Source: Sphingomonas sp. H160509
Lineage (GTDB): Bacteria; Pseudomonadota; Alphaproteobacteria; Sphingomonadales; Sphingomonadaceae
Assembly (NCBI RefSeq): GCF_024124765.2
Contig: NZ_JAMXSR020000002.1
Span: forward strand, 3,926,001-3,990,000
Length of the DNA stretch: 64,000 nt
Direction: 5' to 3'
Shown: positions 29,666 to 40,605 of the stretch, piece after piece
Position numbering within the stretch: the stretch's first letter is position 1
Layout of the letters: each line of letters begins with the position of its first letter
Position numbers and translations under genes: made by a program
The notes under the pieces: generated by a model
What the model was told of the DNA's origin: nothing
What the model saw: the letters and a program-made list of their open reading frames with translations, nothing else
Databases searched by the model: none

Positions 29666-30652
29666 TCAGATTTTCGTGGTATTTTCTGTGGTCTCCGGCA
29701 CAGGCGAAGCGGATGCGGCAAGCGTCGCGTTCTCGCGCTTCTCTGGTCGGATATAGATCGAGGAGAGCATCGGGATGGCGGCACGCAACTCGGTCTCGAT
29801 CGCCTCGATCAGGGTCTCGCCGTCGCCCATCGTCACCGAATCGTCGAAGTCGGCGCTGATCGCGGCGAAGATGCTTTCGGGTGCGGTGTGGATCGTGCGG
29901 ACGTGGTTGACCGAGACGATCGCGGGATGGGCGGCGACGATCTTGCGGATCGTCGCGATCACCGCCGGATCGGCACGCTCGCCGATCAGCAGGCCCTTCG
30001 ATTCGCGCGCGAGCAGTACCGCGACCAGCGCGAGGATCAGGCCGATCGCGATCGAGGCGGCGCCGTCGATGCGCGCATCGTTGAACGCATGGCTCACCCA
30101 AATGCCGATCCCGGCGATGACGAGACCGGCGAGTGCCGCCGAATCCTCGAACAGCACGATGAAGCCGGCGGGGTCCTTCGACCGGTGGATCGCCTGCCAC
30201 CAGCCCATGTCGCCCTTCGACTTCGAGAATTCACGCACCGCAATCGTCCAGCTGCTGCCCTCGAGCGCGAACGAGATTGCGAGGACGACGTAGTTGATGG
30301 TCGGGCTGGTGAGCGGCTCGGGCTCCTGGATATGTCGCCAGCCCTCGAAGATCGACACGCCGGCGCCGATCGCGAAGATCAGGATCGCGACGACGAACGC
30401 CCAGAAATACAGTTCGCGACCATAGCCGAACGGGTGCGCTTCGTCGGCGGGGCGCTTGGCCTTTTTCTGACCGTAGAGCAGCAACACCTGGTTGCCGCTG
30501 TCGACCACCGAGTGGAAGCCCTCGGTCAGCATCGACGACGATCCAGTCATCCCGGCGGCGACGAATTTCGCCACGCCGATCCCGAGATTGGCGGCAAGGG
30601 CGCCGTAGAGAACGATGTCGTCCTTGATGCGAGCGGTCAGTGTCTTGGCCAT
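29666..30652 (-). CDS. Cation diffusion facilitator family transporter
   Basis: 328 residues, a divalent-metal/proton antiporter of the inner membrane. Six hydrophobic helices are visible. Metal-site context is GFHSVVDSGNQVLLLYG in helix 2 (HSxxD), the intracellular HPFGYGRELYFWAF loop follows, and DSAALAGLVIAGIGIW in helix 5 brings the second Asp. The C-terminal cytosolic domain (HPAIVSVNHVRTIHTAPESI) is the usual ferredoxin-like fold. Sequence type is close to the FieF/CzcD-like group without a His-rich loop, so zinc, iron or manganese cannot be told apart. Confidence 0.9.
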   Translation of the reverse strand: MAKTLTARIKDDIVLYGALAANLGIGVAKFVAAGMTGSSSMLTEGFHSVVDSGNQVLLLYGQKKAKRPADEAHPFGYGRELYFWAFVVAILIFAIGAGVSIFEGWRHIQEPEPLTSPTINYVVLAISFALEGSSWTIAVREFSKSKGDMGWWQAIHRSKDPAGFIVLFEDSAALAGLVIAGIGIWVSHAFNDARIDGAASIAIGLILALVAVLLARESKGLLIGERADPAVIATIRKIVAAHPAIVSVNHVRTIHTAPESIFAAISADFDDSVTMGDGETLIEAIETELRAAIPMLSSIYIRPEKRENATLAASASPVPETTENTTKI

Positions 30653-30824
30653 CCCTCCGTCCTACACGAGGGGGCGGAGTTGGAAAGGGCGGGCTTCGCA
30701 ACGGGTTGGGGTTGGCCTCTCGATCCTTCCCGTGGCGGGGGAGGATCAGCAGACAAGGGAATACCCGCCGATGGACGAGCCACCGGCGGGATCCTTTCCT
30801 CCCCAGGAAACTGTGTGAAGCGGT

Positions 30825-30989
30825 TTAGCCGAGCCGGCCGAGGCGGTGGTACAGCGCACTCATCCGCGTCAGCCGTTCGTCGTCGATCGAGGTCTTGCTG
30901 ATCATCTCGCCGAGCACTTCCTTCATCAGCGCGAAATCGTTGGTCGAGAAGACGGCGCGGGCGCGGGGTTGTTCGGTGGTCGTCTGCAT
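30825..30989 (-). CDS. Small conserved-looking helical protein, 54 residues
   Basis: An ATG at 30989 with a perfect GGAGG eight bases ahead opens a 54-residue frame: MQTTTEQPRARAVFSTNDFA, LMKEVLGEMISKTSIDDERL, TRMSALYHRLGRLG. It is almost entirely helical, without signal or membrane segment. The strong ribosome binding site and GC-rich third positions make it a real gene. It is divergent from the ScfR-type regulator, sharing a 190-base promoter region with it. Function unknown. Confidence 0.7.
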   Translation of the reverse strand: MQTTTEQPRARAVFSTNDFALMKEVLGEMISKTSIDDERLTRMSALYHRLGRLG

Positions 30990-31181
30990 GGCTTGCCTCC
31001 TTCGATGATCGTCTTGTCTCTCTCTTTACACCGAGCGTGTGTCGAGAGAGGCGATGCACAGGCAATAGCGTTCGAGGTCGGTACGTTGGAAGTCCGTCCC
31101 GAGCCACAACAGCGTCGTGCTGTCCGTCGAGCTTGTGCAACCAGTGTCGTTCTGTAAACATCGTGACAGGAGGGTTTGCTG

Positions 31182-32564
31182 GTGGCGGAACGGAAATTGT
31201 TGGCGGGGCATGCGATCCGTCGCTTGCGGCGCGGGGCGGGGCTGACGCAGGCGGCGATGGCCGACATGCTCGCGATCAGCCCGAGCTATCTCAACCTAGT
31301 TGAGCGCAACCAGCGGCCGATCTCCGCGACGCTGCTGATCAAGCTCGCCGAGAGCTTCGACTTCGATCCGCGCTCGCTCGCGGCGGGCGAACCGGGTGGC
31401 GGCGCGGATGCGATCCGACGACGGCTAGCCGACCCGATGTTCGCCGACCTGGAGATCGACCGCAACGAAGTCGAGGAATGGCTTGCCAGCGCCCCCGGCG
31501 GTGCAGCGGCGTTCGCCCGCGTGTTCGACCGGATCGGGGGCGGCGCGGTGGTCCAGGCGGGCGACGATCCGGTCACGCTCGTCCGTCGCGAGATCGAGCG
31601 TTGGCGCAATCATTTCGCCGATCTCGATGCCGCGGCCGAGGCGCTGGCGGACGAATTGCGGCTCGGCGCAGGCGATCTCTACGGCGCGATCGCCGAGCGG
31701 TTACGCGCCAAGCACGGCCTGACGATCCGGGTGCTGCCCGCCGACGTGCTGCCCGACACGTTGCGCCGCCTTGACCTGCACGCGCGCCAGTTGCAGTTGA
31801 GCGAGATGCTCGATCCGGCCTCGCGCACGTTCGCAGTCGCGTTCCAGCTCGGCCAGATCGAGGCGAAGGCGGAGATCGATGCGCTGGCGAAAGGCGCCGG
31901 GTTCACCGATCGCGCGGCGGAACGGCTCTATCGCCGCCACCTCCTCGGCTATTTCGCCGCCGCGCTGATGATGCCCTACGCGCGGTTCCTCCGTGGATGC
32001 GAGACGACCGGGTACGACATCGAGCTGTTGCAACGCCGGTTCGGCGCGGGCTTCGAACAGGTCGCGCACCGGCTGACGACGTTGCAGCGCGTCGGCGCGC
32101 GCGGGCTGCCGTTCTTCATGATCCGGATCGACCGCGCGGGGCAGGCGTCGAAGCGCTATCCCGGCGCAAGCGGTGCGGCGCTGGTCGAGGCGGACGGGCG
32201 CTGTCCGCTGTGGCGGCTGCATCATGCGTTCGACCGGCCGGGCAGCCTGATGGTGCAGCTGGTCGAACTGGAGGACGGCGCGCGTTGGCTGACGATGGCG
32301 CGCACCGTGACGCCGCAAGGCAGCCGCTTTGGCGCAGTGCATGCTGAGTTCGCGATCGGGTTGGGTGTTGCGGCGGCGCAGGCGGGTGTGCTGGCGGCGG
32401 CGAGTGGCTTCGATCTGGCGGGGAGGGCGATGCCGATCGGGCTCGGCTGCCGCGCCTGCTTCCGCAACGATTGCCCGCAACGGTCGGTCGCGCCGGCCGG
32501 CCGGGCGCTGCTGATCAACGAGCGGGAGCGAAAGACGTCCGCGCTAACGTTTGCGGGGGACTGA
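31182..32564 (+). CDS. ScfR-type XRE family regulator (short-chain fatty acyl regulator)
   Basis: 460 residues. An N-terminal Cro/XRE helix-turn-helix (AIRRLRRGAGLTQAAMADML, AISPSYLNLVERNQRPIS) is followed by an IrrE/ImmA-like domain in which the usual HExxH is replaced by YFAAALMMPYARFL, and by the C-terminal cysteine-rich DUF2083 end LGCRACFRNDCPQRS. This is the architecture of the ScfR family (RamB, MccR, PrpC-cluster regulators), which sense acyl-CoA-type ligands and control propionate or acetate use. GTG 31182 is chosen because AGGAGG lies eight bases upstream. No target operon is adjacent. Confidence 0.88.
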   Translation: MAERKLLAGHAIRRLRRGAGLTQAAMADMLAISPSYLNLVERNQRPISATLLIKLAESFDFDPRSLAAGEPGGGADAIRRRLADPMFADLEIDRNEVEEWLASAPGGAAAFARVFDRIGGGAVVQAGDDPVTLVRREIERWRNHFADLDAAAEALADELRLGAGDLYGAIAERLRAKHGLTIRVLPADVLPDTLRRLDLHARQLQLSEMLDPASRTFAVAFQLGQIEAKAEIDALAKGAGFTDRAAERLYRRHLLGYFAAALMMPYARFLRGCETTGYDIELLQRRFGAGFEQVAHRLTTLQRVGARGLPFFMIRIDRAGQASKRYPGASGAALVEADGRCPLWRLHHAFDRPGSLMVQLVELEDGARWLTMARTVTPQGSRFGAVHAEFAIGLGVAAAQAGVLAAASGFDLAGRAMPIGLGCRACFRNDCPQRSVAPAGRALLINERERKTSALTFAGD

Positions 32565-32580
32565 GGGGGGGCGCCCTCTC

Positions 32581-32707
32581 GATCCTCCCCCGCCAGGGGG
32601 AGGTGTCGCCGAAGGTTACGGAGGGGGAAGGCACGGCACAGAGGTTTGCGCATGCCGCCCCCCTCCGTCTGGCAAGTGCCAGCCACCTCCCCCTGGCGGG
32701 GGAGGAT
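32581..32707. repeat. Palindromic repeat, type 1
   Basis: Same type as 26254-26376: outer arms GATCCTCCCCCGCCAGGGGG and CCCCCTGGCGGGGGAGGAT, inner GTCGCCGAAGGTTACGG and CCGTCTGGCAAGTGCCAG. It fills the gap between the ScfR-type regulator and the convergent aldo/keto reductase. Confidence 0.8.
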
Positions 32708-32713
32708 TAAGGG

Positions 32714-33661
32714 TCAGGCGCCAGCGACCATCAGTGCGTCCAACTGGTCCTTCGACAACTCCAGCGTCATCGCAGGCAGCAAATCCTCGACCTGCTTCAC
32801 GCTCGTGGCGCTCGCGATCGGCGCGGTGACGCCGGGCTGCGCGATCAGCCACGCCAGCGCAACCTGCGCGTGGGTGGCGCCGGTGGCTTCGACGACCGAG
32901 TCCATCGCATCGAGGACAGCCTTGCCGGTACCTTCGAGCAATTCGCCCATCCGACCGCCGCGAACGCTCTGGCTCAGATCGTCCTGCGTCCGGTACTTGC
33001 CGGTAAGGAAACCCGAGGCGAGCCCGTAATAGGGCAGTACAGCGATGTTCTCGGTGACGCAGTAATCCTGCAATTCGCCCTCGAACTTGGTGCGGCTGAC
33101 GAGGTTATATTCGGGCTGGAGCACATGATAGCGCGGCAGGTCCGACGTCTTGGCAGCCTCGACCGCGGACTTCAGGCGGGCGGCGTGGAAGTTGGACGCA
33201 CCGATCACGCGAACTTTCCCCGCGTCGACCAGTTTGCCGAACGCTTCGAGGACAGCCTCCTGCGTCTGCGAATCGTCGTCCTGATGCGCGTAATACAGAT
33301 CGATGCGATCGGTGCCGAGGCGCTTGAGCGAGGCTTCGGCAGCGGCGGCGATGCGCGCGGGGGCGAGCTTCTCGCCGCCTTCGCCGGGGAGCATGCCGAC
33401 CTTGGTCGCGATCAGGACGTCGTCGCGCTTTCCGCTGGCCTTCAGCCATTCGCCGATCATGCTCTCGGACTCGCCGCCCTGATGGCCGTCGACCCAGGCC
33501 GAATAGACGTCGGCGGTGTCGATCATCGTGCCGCCGCCTGCGACGAACGCATCGAGCACGGCGAAGCTGGCGGCGCGGTCGGCAGTCCAGCCGAACACGT
33601 TGCCGCCGAGGACGAGCGGGGCGATCTTCAGATCGGTCGAGCCGAGGCGGCGGAGGGTCAT
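32714..33661 (-). CDS. Aldo/keto reductase
   Basis: 315 residues forming the NADPH-dependent TIM barrel. The catalytic tetrad is visible: Asp and Tyr in MIDTADVYSAW, Lys in VLIATKVGM, His in DLYYAHQDDDSQT. Cofactor-end signature IASATSVKQVEDLL is near the C-terminus. The start RRLGSTDLKIAPLVLGGNVF and the long loops resemble the YajO/general stress (Gsp69-like) AKR group. Substrate unknown. Its ATG overlaps the stop of a small lipoprotein gene (ATGA), so both are made from the same mRNA. Confidence 0.92.
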   Translation of the reverse strand: MTLRRLGSTDLKIAPLVLGGNVFGWTADRAASFAVLDAFVAGGGTMIDTADVYSAWVDGHQGGESESMIGEWLKASGKRDDVLIATKVGMLPGEGGEKLAPARIAAAAEASLKRLGTDRIDLYYAHQDDDSQTQEAVLEAFGKLVDAGKVRVIGASNFHAARLKSAVEAAKTSDLPRYHVLQPEYNLVSRTKFEGELQDYCVTENIAVLPYYGLASGFLTGKYRTQDDLSQSVRGGRMGELLEGTGKAVLDAMDSVVEATGATHAQVALAWLIAQPGVTAPIASATSVKQVEDLLPAMTLELSKDQLDALMVAGA

Positions 33662-33855
33662 CGGGTCTGGTCGCTTTGATTCGAGGATTGGTCAGTATCG
33701 TCATGAGCGGCGGCGACCGCGTTCAGGTCGACGCTGTTGGCATCGAGCATCGCGGCGGCTTCGTTCAACTGGTGCGCTTCGTCGGCGGTGACTGCGCCGG
33801 GTTCGCTCGCGGGCGAACACGCCGCGAGCAAAGCAGGGAACAAGACCGCCGCCAA
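33658..33855 (-). CDS. Small lipoprotein, start uncertain
   Basis: 65 residues: a short hydrophobic run VLFPALLAAC with a lipobox and Cys, then SPASEPGAVTADEAHQLNEA and a polar tail rich in Asp, Gln and Asn. The stop overlaps the reductase ATG, which supports a real gene. The proposed start is TTG 33855, and the signal lacks the usual basic residues; an N-terminal extension through a frameshift in the neighbouring repeat (33865-33945) is possible. Function unknown. Confidence 0.55.
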   Translation of the reverse strand: MAAVLFPALLAACSPASEPGAVTADEAHQLNEAAAMLDANSVDLNAVAAAHDDTDQSSNQSDQTR

Positions 33856-33864
33856 ACCCAGCCC

Positions 33865-33945
33865 GTCATGCCAGCGAACGCTGGCATCTTTCCGCTCGGG
33901 TCACTGGGACACGAACCGGGAGATCCCAGCTTTCACCAGGATGAC
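33865..33945. repeat. Palindromic repeat of the GTCATGCCAGCG type
   Basis: GTCATGCCAGCGAACGCTGG begins the element, itself holding a perfect 9-bp hairpin, and GATCCCAGCTTTCACCAGGA followed by TGAC ends it. It lies between two lipoprotein genes. Confidence 0.7.
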
Positions 33946-33976
33946 GAGGGGAGGCGGGCGGCGGTCCATTCAGATG

Positions 33977-34348
33977 TTAGTCCTTGATCGCATTGCCGGC
34001 GCGGGTCAGCGCGTTACCGGTCGCGTCGGCCGCACGGTCCGCACCGTTGCTGATCGACGCGCCTGCACGATCTGCGCCGGCTTCGATCCGGTCGCCGGCG
34101 CGGTCGGTCTTGGCGTCGAGGTGATCGGTCGAGTTGTCGATGCGCGCACCGGCGTTGTCGAGCGAACGCTCGGCCGAGCCCAGCGCGCGATCGCTGGCGG
34201 CGCTGACGTCGTCGACGGCATTGGCGGTCGTCGCGCTCGCGTCGGCGGCGATCGCGTTGGCCGCCTGTGCGGTCTGGTCCTGCGCATTGTTGCTGCAGGC
34301 GGCGAGACCGGCGGTAAGCGCCAGGGCGGGGATCAGGAACTTCTTCAT
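33977..34348 (-). CDS. Coiled-coil-like lipoprotein
   Basis: 123 residues; MKKFLIPALALTAGLAACSN gives a lipoprotein signal with lipobox GLAAC. The mature chain is Ala/Asp-rich with heptad-like spacing (DRALGSAERSLDNAGARIDN, STDHLDAKTDRAGDRIEAGA) and almost no aromatic residues, predicting a long helix or coiled coil. It resembles in style the lipoprotein at 14888-15154, with Asn-Ala-x-x units. GGAG lies ahead of the ATG. Likely anchored in the outer membrane facing the periplasm; function unknown. Confidence 0.7.
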   Translation of the reverse strand: MKKFLIPALALTAGLAACSNNAQDQTAQAANAIAADASATTANAVDDVSAASDRALGSAERSLDNAGARIDNSTDHLDAKTDRAGDRIEAGADRAGASISNGADRAADATGNALTRAGNAIKD

Positions 34349-34512
34349 AGGTATCTACTCCCGTGGATGTCGTCTTGTGGACCGGGGAATGCCCAGCCCA
34401 TAGCGCAATCGAACGCGGACGAAGCGTTTCCGATCCGTCACGATCGGCCGTGATGCGATAAGTCGCGGGTGCCGATCGGTAATGTTCGAGACGCACACGC
34501 CCGCGTTGACCT

Positions 34513-34534
34513 CATATAAAGAATTCTTTATATG
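34513..34534. promoter_or_regulatory. Perfect 22-bp palindrome, predicted operator of the methionine cluster
   Basis: CATATAAAGAA followed directly by TTCTTTATATG, an exact AT-rich palindrome in GC-rich DNA. It ends 7 bases before the ATG at 34542 and overlaps possible -10 sequences. ArsR-family dimers bind such palindromes, and the adjacent gene encodes an ArsR-type regulator, so autoregulation is likely. Confidence 0.75.
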
Positions 34535-34541
34535 TCGTGGC

Positions 34542-35495
34542 ATGACGATGGCGCTCGAAATCTTCCGTGCTTTGGCGGACGCGACCCGGTTGCGGATCCT
34601 TGCGCTGCTGCGGCGGATGGAGCTGTCGGTCGGCGAGCTCGCGCAAGTGCTCGGGCAGAGCCAGCCGCGCGTCTCGCGCCATGTGAAGATCCTTTGCGAT
34701 GCCGGGCTTGCCGAGCGTCGCAAGGAAGGCAGTTGGGTGTTCGTCGCGCTCGGGTCTGCGGACGTAGTCGAGCCGGTCGCGCGTTCGCTCGACGTATGGG
34801 CAAAGACCGAGCCGGACCATTGGGCGGTCGCGGATGCAGCACGGCTTGCGGCCGTGCGTGCGGACCGGGCGGCGAGTGCTGCGGCGTGGTTCGAGGGGCA
34901 TGCCGACGAATGGGACGCGATCCGGTCGTTGCATGTCGCGGACAGCGAAGTCGAGGCGGCGATGGCCGCCGTGCTCGGCGATGCGCCGGTCGGCACGCTG
35001 ATCGATATCGGTACGGGCACCGGGCGGATGCTCGAACTGTTCGGCGGACGCGCGACGATCGCGCTCGGGATCGATCGCAGTTCGGAGATGCTGCGGCTCG
35101 CGCGCGCCAAATTGCATGACATGACGCACGCCGAACTGCGACAGGCGGACCTGTACGCGCTGCCGATGGCGGATGCCGCAGCGGACGTCGCGATCCTGCA
35201 CCACGTGCTCCATTTCGCGCAGCAGCCCGGTGCAGCAGTAAGTGAGGCGGCGCGGGTGCTGGCGCCCGGCGGACGGTTGCTGATCGCCGACTTCGCCAGC
35301 CACGACCGCGAGGAGCTGCGGTTGCGCGATGCGCATACGCGTCTCGGGTTCGCGGACGAGCAGATGGCGGCGTGGTTCGAGGCGGCTGGCCTGCAGACGG
35401 CGCGCGTCGAAACGCTCGAGGGCGGTGAGTTGACGGTGAAATTATGGCTCGGTCGGAAGATCGGCACGAGATTGCGTGAGGTGAAGGCGGCATGA
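34542..35495 (+). CDS. ArsR-family regulator fused to a SAM-dependent methyltransferase domain
   Basis: 317 residues. The first 95 form a winged helix: IFRALADATRLRILALLRRM, SVGELAQVLGQSQPRVSRHV (recognition helix) and GSWVFVAL wing; the metal-binding Cys motif of ArsR is absent. From about residue 130 a class I methyltransferase fold follows, with GTLIDIGTGTGRMLELFG (SAM loop), LGIDRSSEMLRLAR and VLAPGGRLLIADFA. The stop overlaps metF. Such fusions next to metF/metH are best explained as methionine-cycle regulators sensing SAM or S-adenosylhomocysteine, comparable in role to SahR. DNA target: the palindrome just upstream. Confidence 0.9.
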   Translation: MTMALEIFRALADATRLRILALLRRMELSVGELAQVLGQSQPRVSRHVKILCDAGLAERRKEGSWVFVALGSADVVEPVARSLDVWAKTEPDHWAVADAARLAAVRADRAASAAAWFEGHADEWDAIRSLHVADSEVEAAMAAVLGDAPVGTLIDIGTGTGRMLELFGGRATIALGIDRSSEMLRLARAKLHDMTHAELRQADLYALPMADAAADVAILHHVLHFAQQPGAAVSEAARVLAPGGRLLIADFASHDREELRLRDAHTRLGFADEQMAAWFEAAGLQTARVETLEGGELTVKLWLGRKIGTRLREVKAA

Positions 35496-36436
35496 CGAAC
35501 ATATCGATCCCCCAACTGGCCGAAGCGCGCCGCGCGCTTGAAGAACCGCTGTTCGCGGATCTCGCGGGCGATGTCGGCATCAGCTTCGAGTTCTTCCCGC
35601 CGAAGAGCGAGAAGATGGACGCGCAGCTCTGGGATGCGATCCGCACGCTGGAGCCGCTCCAGCCCGATTTCGTGTCTGTCACCTATGGCGCTGGCGGCTC
35701 CACGCGCGAGCGGACGCATGCGACGGTGGCGCGAATTCAGCGCGAGACGTCGATGAACGCTGCCGCGCATCTGACCTGCGTCGAGGCGACCAAGGCCGAG
35801 ATCGACCAGGTGGCCGAGGAATATTGGGCGGCGGGCGTTCGCCACATCGTCGCGTTGCGTGGCGATATGCCAACCTTGGGTCAGCCCTATCAAGCGCATC
35901 CGGGCGGGTATGAGAATGCGGCGGCTCTGGTCGCGGGTCTGCGGAAGCTGCATCCGTTCGAGATCTCGGTCGCGGCGTATCCCGAATGTCATCCGGAATC
36001 GGGCGGTCACGACGCCGACATCGACAATCTGAAGCGCAAGATCGATGCCGGTGCGACCCGTGCGATCACGCAGTTCTTCTTCTCGCCCGAAGCGTATTTC
36101 CGGTTTCGCGACCGGGTCGCAGCAGCCGGGATCACCGCGCAGATCCTGCCGGGGATCTTGCCGGTGTCGAACGTCGCGCAGACGCGGAAATTCGCGGGGC
36201 TGTGTGGGGCGGAGATCCCGGCGTGGATGGACCGGCTGTTCGAGGGGCTCGACGATCATCCGTCCGCTCGGCAACTCGTCGCGGCGACGATCGCGGCCGA
36301 GATGTGCCGGCGGCTTTATGCGGGCGGCGTGAAGGATTTCCACTTCTACACGCTCAACCGCGCGGAGCTGGCCTATGCGATCTGCCACATGCTCGGCGTG
36401 CGCGCGAAGCCGGTCGACAAGGTCGCCGCAGCGTAA
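35492..36436 (+). CDS. metF: Methylenetetrahydrofolate reductase
   Basis: Flavoprotein of 314 residues reducing 5,10-methylene- to 5-methyl-tetrahydrofolate for methionine synthesis. Family marks are ISFEFFPPKSEKMDAQLWDA with the catalytic Glu, FVSVTYGAGGSTRERTHATV, HLTCVEATKAEIDQ, RHIVALRGDMP, VAAYPECHPES and ATRAITQFFFSPEAYFRFRD. ATGA overlap with the regulator gene shows co-translation. Followed by metH part 1 after a type-2 repeat, so the three enzymes of the remethylation branch stand in order. Confidence 0.95.
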   Translation: MTNISIPQLAEARRALEEPLFADLAGDVGISFEFFPPKSEKMDAQLWDAIRTLEPLQPDFVSVTYGAGGSTRERTHATVARIQRETSMNAAAHLTCVEATKAEIDQVAEEYWAAGVRHIVALRGDMPTLGQPYQAHPGGYENAAALVAGLRKLHPFEISVAAYPECHPESGGHDADIDNLKRKIDAGATRAITQFFFSPEAYFRFRDRVAAAGITAQILPGILPVSNVAQTRKFAGLCGAEIPAWMDRLFEGLDDHPSARQLVAATIAAEMCRRLYAGGVKDFHFYTLNRAELAYAICHMLGVRAKPVDKVAAA

Positions 36437-36543
36437 TTCCCCTCCCGCCTGCGGGAGGGGTTAGGGGAGGGGCTGGCCCAACCCGACCGTCTCGTTTGCG
36501 GCACTTCCCTCCCCCGACCCCTCCCGCGAGCGGGAGGGGAGGA
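36437..36543. repeat. Palindromic repeat, type 2, supplying the ribosome binding site of metH part 1
   Basis: Arms TTCCCCTCCCGCCTGCGGGA and CCCGCGAGCGGGAGGGGAGG surround an inner GTTAGGGGAGGGGC / CCCCGACCCCTCCC pair. The right end (GGGAGGGGAGGAG) merges with the Shine-Dalgarno of the gene starting at 36549. Confidence 0.75.
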
Positions 36544-36548
36544 GATTG

Positions 36549-37610
36549 ATGATGACACCACGTGAACGTTTCAACGCGGAAGCCGCCAAGCGCATCCTGA
36601 TCACCGACGGCGCGTTCGGCACGGAGATCCAGAACTGGAAGCTCGACGAGGCGGCCTATGCGGGGTCGCTCGGCTTGAGCCATGACCAGAAGGGCAACAA
36701 CGATATCCTGGCGATCACCAAGCCGGACGTCCCCGAGACGATTACGCGGGAATATCTCGAGGCGGGGTCGGACATCGTCTCGACCAACACGTTCAGCGCG
36801 AACGTGATCTCGCAGGCCGATTACGGCGCCGAGCATCTCGTGCGCGAGATCAACGTCGAGTCCGCCAGGATCGCCCGCGCGCTCGCCAATGAATATCAGG
36901 CGAAGGATGGACGGCCCCGCTTCGTCGCCGGCGCGATCGGGCCGACCAACAAGACGTTGTCGCTGTCGCCCGACGTCAACGATCCAGGCTTTCGCGAGAT
37001 CGACTTCGATTATCTCAAGGGCGTCTACCGCGAGCAGATCGACGCATTGCTCGAAGGCGGCGAGGGCGTCGGCGTCGATTTCATCCTGATCGAGACGGTC
37101 TTCGACACTCTCAACGCCAAGGCGGGCATCATGGCGGCGATCGAGGCGGGCGACGCGCTCGGGCGCGACGTGCCGATCATGATGTCGATGACGTTGACCG
37201 ATCTCTCGGGGCGCAACCTGTCGGGGCATACGGTCGAGGCGTTCTGGCATGCGGTGCGCCACGCCAAGCCGATCACGATCGGGCTGAACTGCTCGTTCGG
37301 CGCGGAGCAGTTGCGGCCGCATGTGAAGACGTTGAGCGCGATCGCGGATACGCTGATCATGGTGTATCCGAACGCGGGGCTTCCCAACGAACTCGGCGAG
37401 TATGACGAGCAGCCGGCGACGACCGCTGGCCTCGTCGGCGAGTGGGCGGTGGCGAAGCAGGTCAACGTCCTCGGCGGCTGCTGTGGCTCGACGCCGGCGC
37501 ATATCAAGGCGATGGCCGACGGTGTGCGGGGGCTCGAACCGCGTGCGGTTGCGCGGCCTGAAGTGCGGACAAAGCTCGCTGGCTTAGAACCGTTCACGAT
37601 GGCCGCTTAG
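36549..37610 (+). CDS. metH: Methionine synthase, homocysteine-binding part (split MetH)
   Basis: 353 residues equal to the first domain of cobalamin-dependent MetH. It has ILITDGAFGTEIQ, the zinc cysteines in TIGLNCSFGAEQ and NVLGGCCGSTPAHIKAMAD, and DIVSTNTFSANVISQADYG. It binds homocysteine through zinc; folate, B12 and reactivation domains are on the next gene. Splitting MetH after the homocysteine domain is normal in several alphaproteobacteria, so this is not damage. ATG 36549 is favoured by the GGAGGAG ahead; ATG 36552 is equally in frame. Confidence 0.92.
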   Translation: MMTPRERFNAEAAKRILITDGAFGTEIQNWKLDEAAYAGSLGLSHDQKGNNDILAITKPDVPETITREYLEAGSDIVSTNTFSANVISQADYGAEHLVREINVESARIARALANEYQAKDGRPRFVAGAIGPTNKTLSLSPDVNDPGFREIDFDYLKGVYREQIDALLEGGEGVGVDFILIETVFDTLNAKAGIMAAIEAGDALGRDVPIMMSMTLTDLSGRNLSGHTVEAFWHAVRHAKPITIGLNCSFGAEQLRPHVKTLSAIADTLIMVYPNAGLPNELGEYDEQPATTAGLVGEWAVAKQVNVLGGCCGSTPAHIKAMADGVRGLEPRAVARPEVRTKLAGLEPFTMAA

Positions 37611-37618
37611 GCCACCGC

Positions 37619-37724
37619 TCCCTCCCCCTCCGGGGAGAGGGCCGGGGTGAGGGGCGCCACGAGCGCTACCGCCCAGAACTACCCCTCACCCCAACCCTCT
37701 CCCCCGGAGGGAAGAGGGGGGCTA
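37619..37724. repeat. Palindromic repeat, type 3
   Basis: CTCCCTCCCCCTCCGGGGAG followed by AGGGCCGGGGTGAGGGGC, returning as CCCCTCACCCCAACCCTCTC and CCCCGGAGGGAAGAGGG. Same type as the copy inside metH at 39747-39857 and related to 56686-56796. Confidence 0.8.
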
Positions 37725-37738
37725 GAAGAAACAAACCG

Positions 37739-40454
<2,716 letters not shown>

Positions 40455-40476
40455 GCTGGGGCACCCGTCACCCCGT

Positions 40477-40560
40477 CCGTCATCCTGACGAAAGTCAGGA
40501 TCCAGAGCTACAAAGGCTGACTGTCGTAACTCTGGATCCTGACTTTCGTCAGGATGACGG
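40477..40560. repeat. Long perfect inverted repeat between convergent genes
   Basis: Arms of 31 bases beginning CCGTCATCCTGACGAAAGTC and mirrored as GACTTTCGTCAGGATGACGG enclose 22 bases. It stands between metH and the convergent aldehyde dehydrogenase and could act as a two-way terminator. Confidence 0.85.
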
Positions 40561-40605
40561 GGAGCTCCTGTTTGATGAGCCCCCCACCAGAAGCTGGCGT
40601 AACCC

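Noticed and set aside
34355..36388. 677-codon minus-strand frame opposite the ArsR fusion and metF
   Set aside because: High GC leaves the antisense strand open; the sense strand carries clear ArsR, methyltransferase and MetF motifs.
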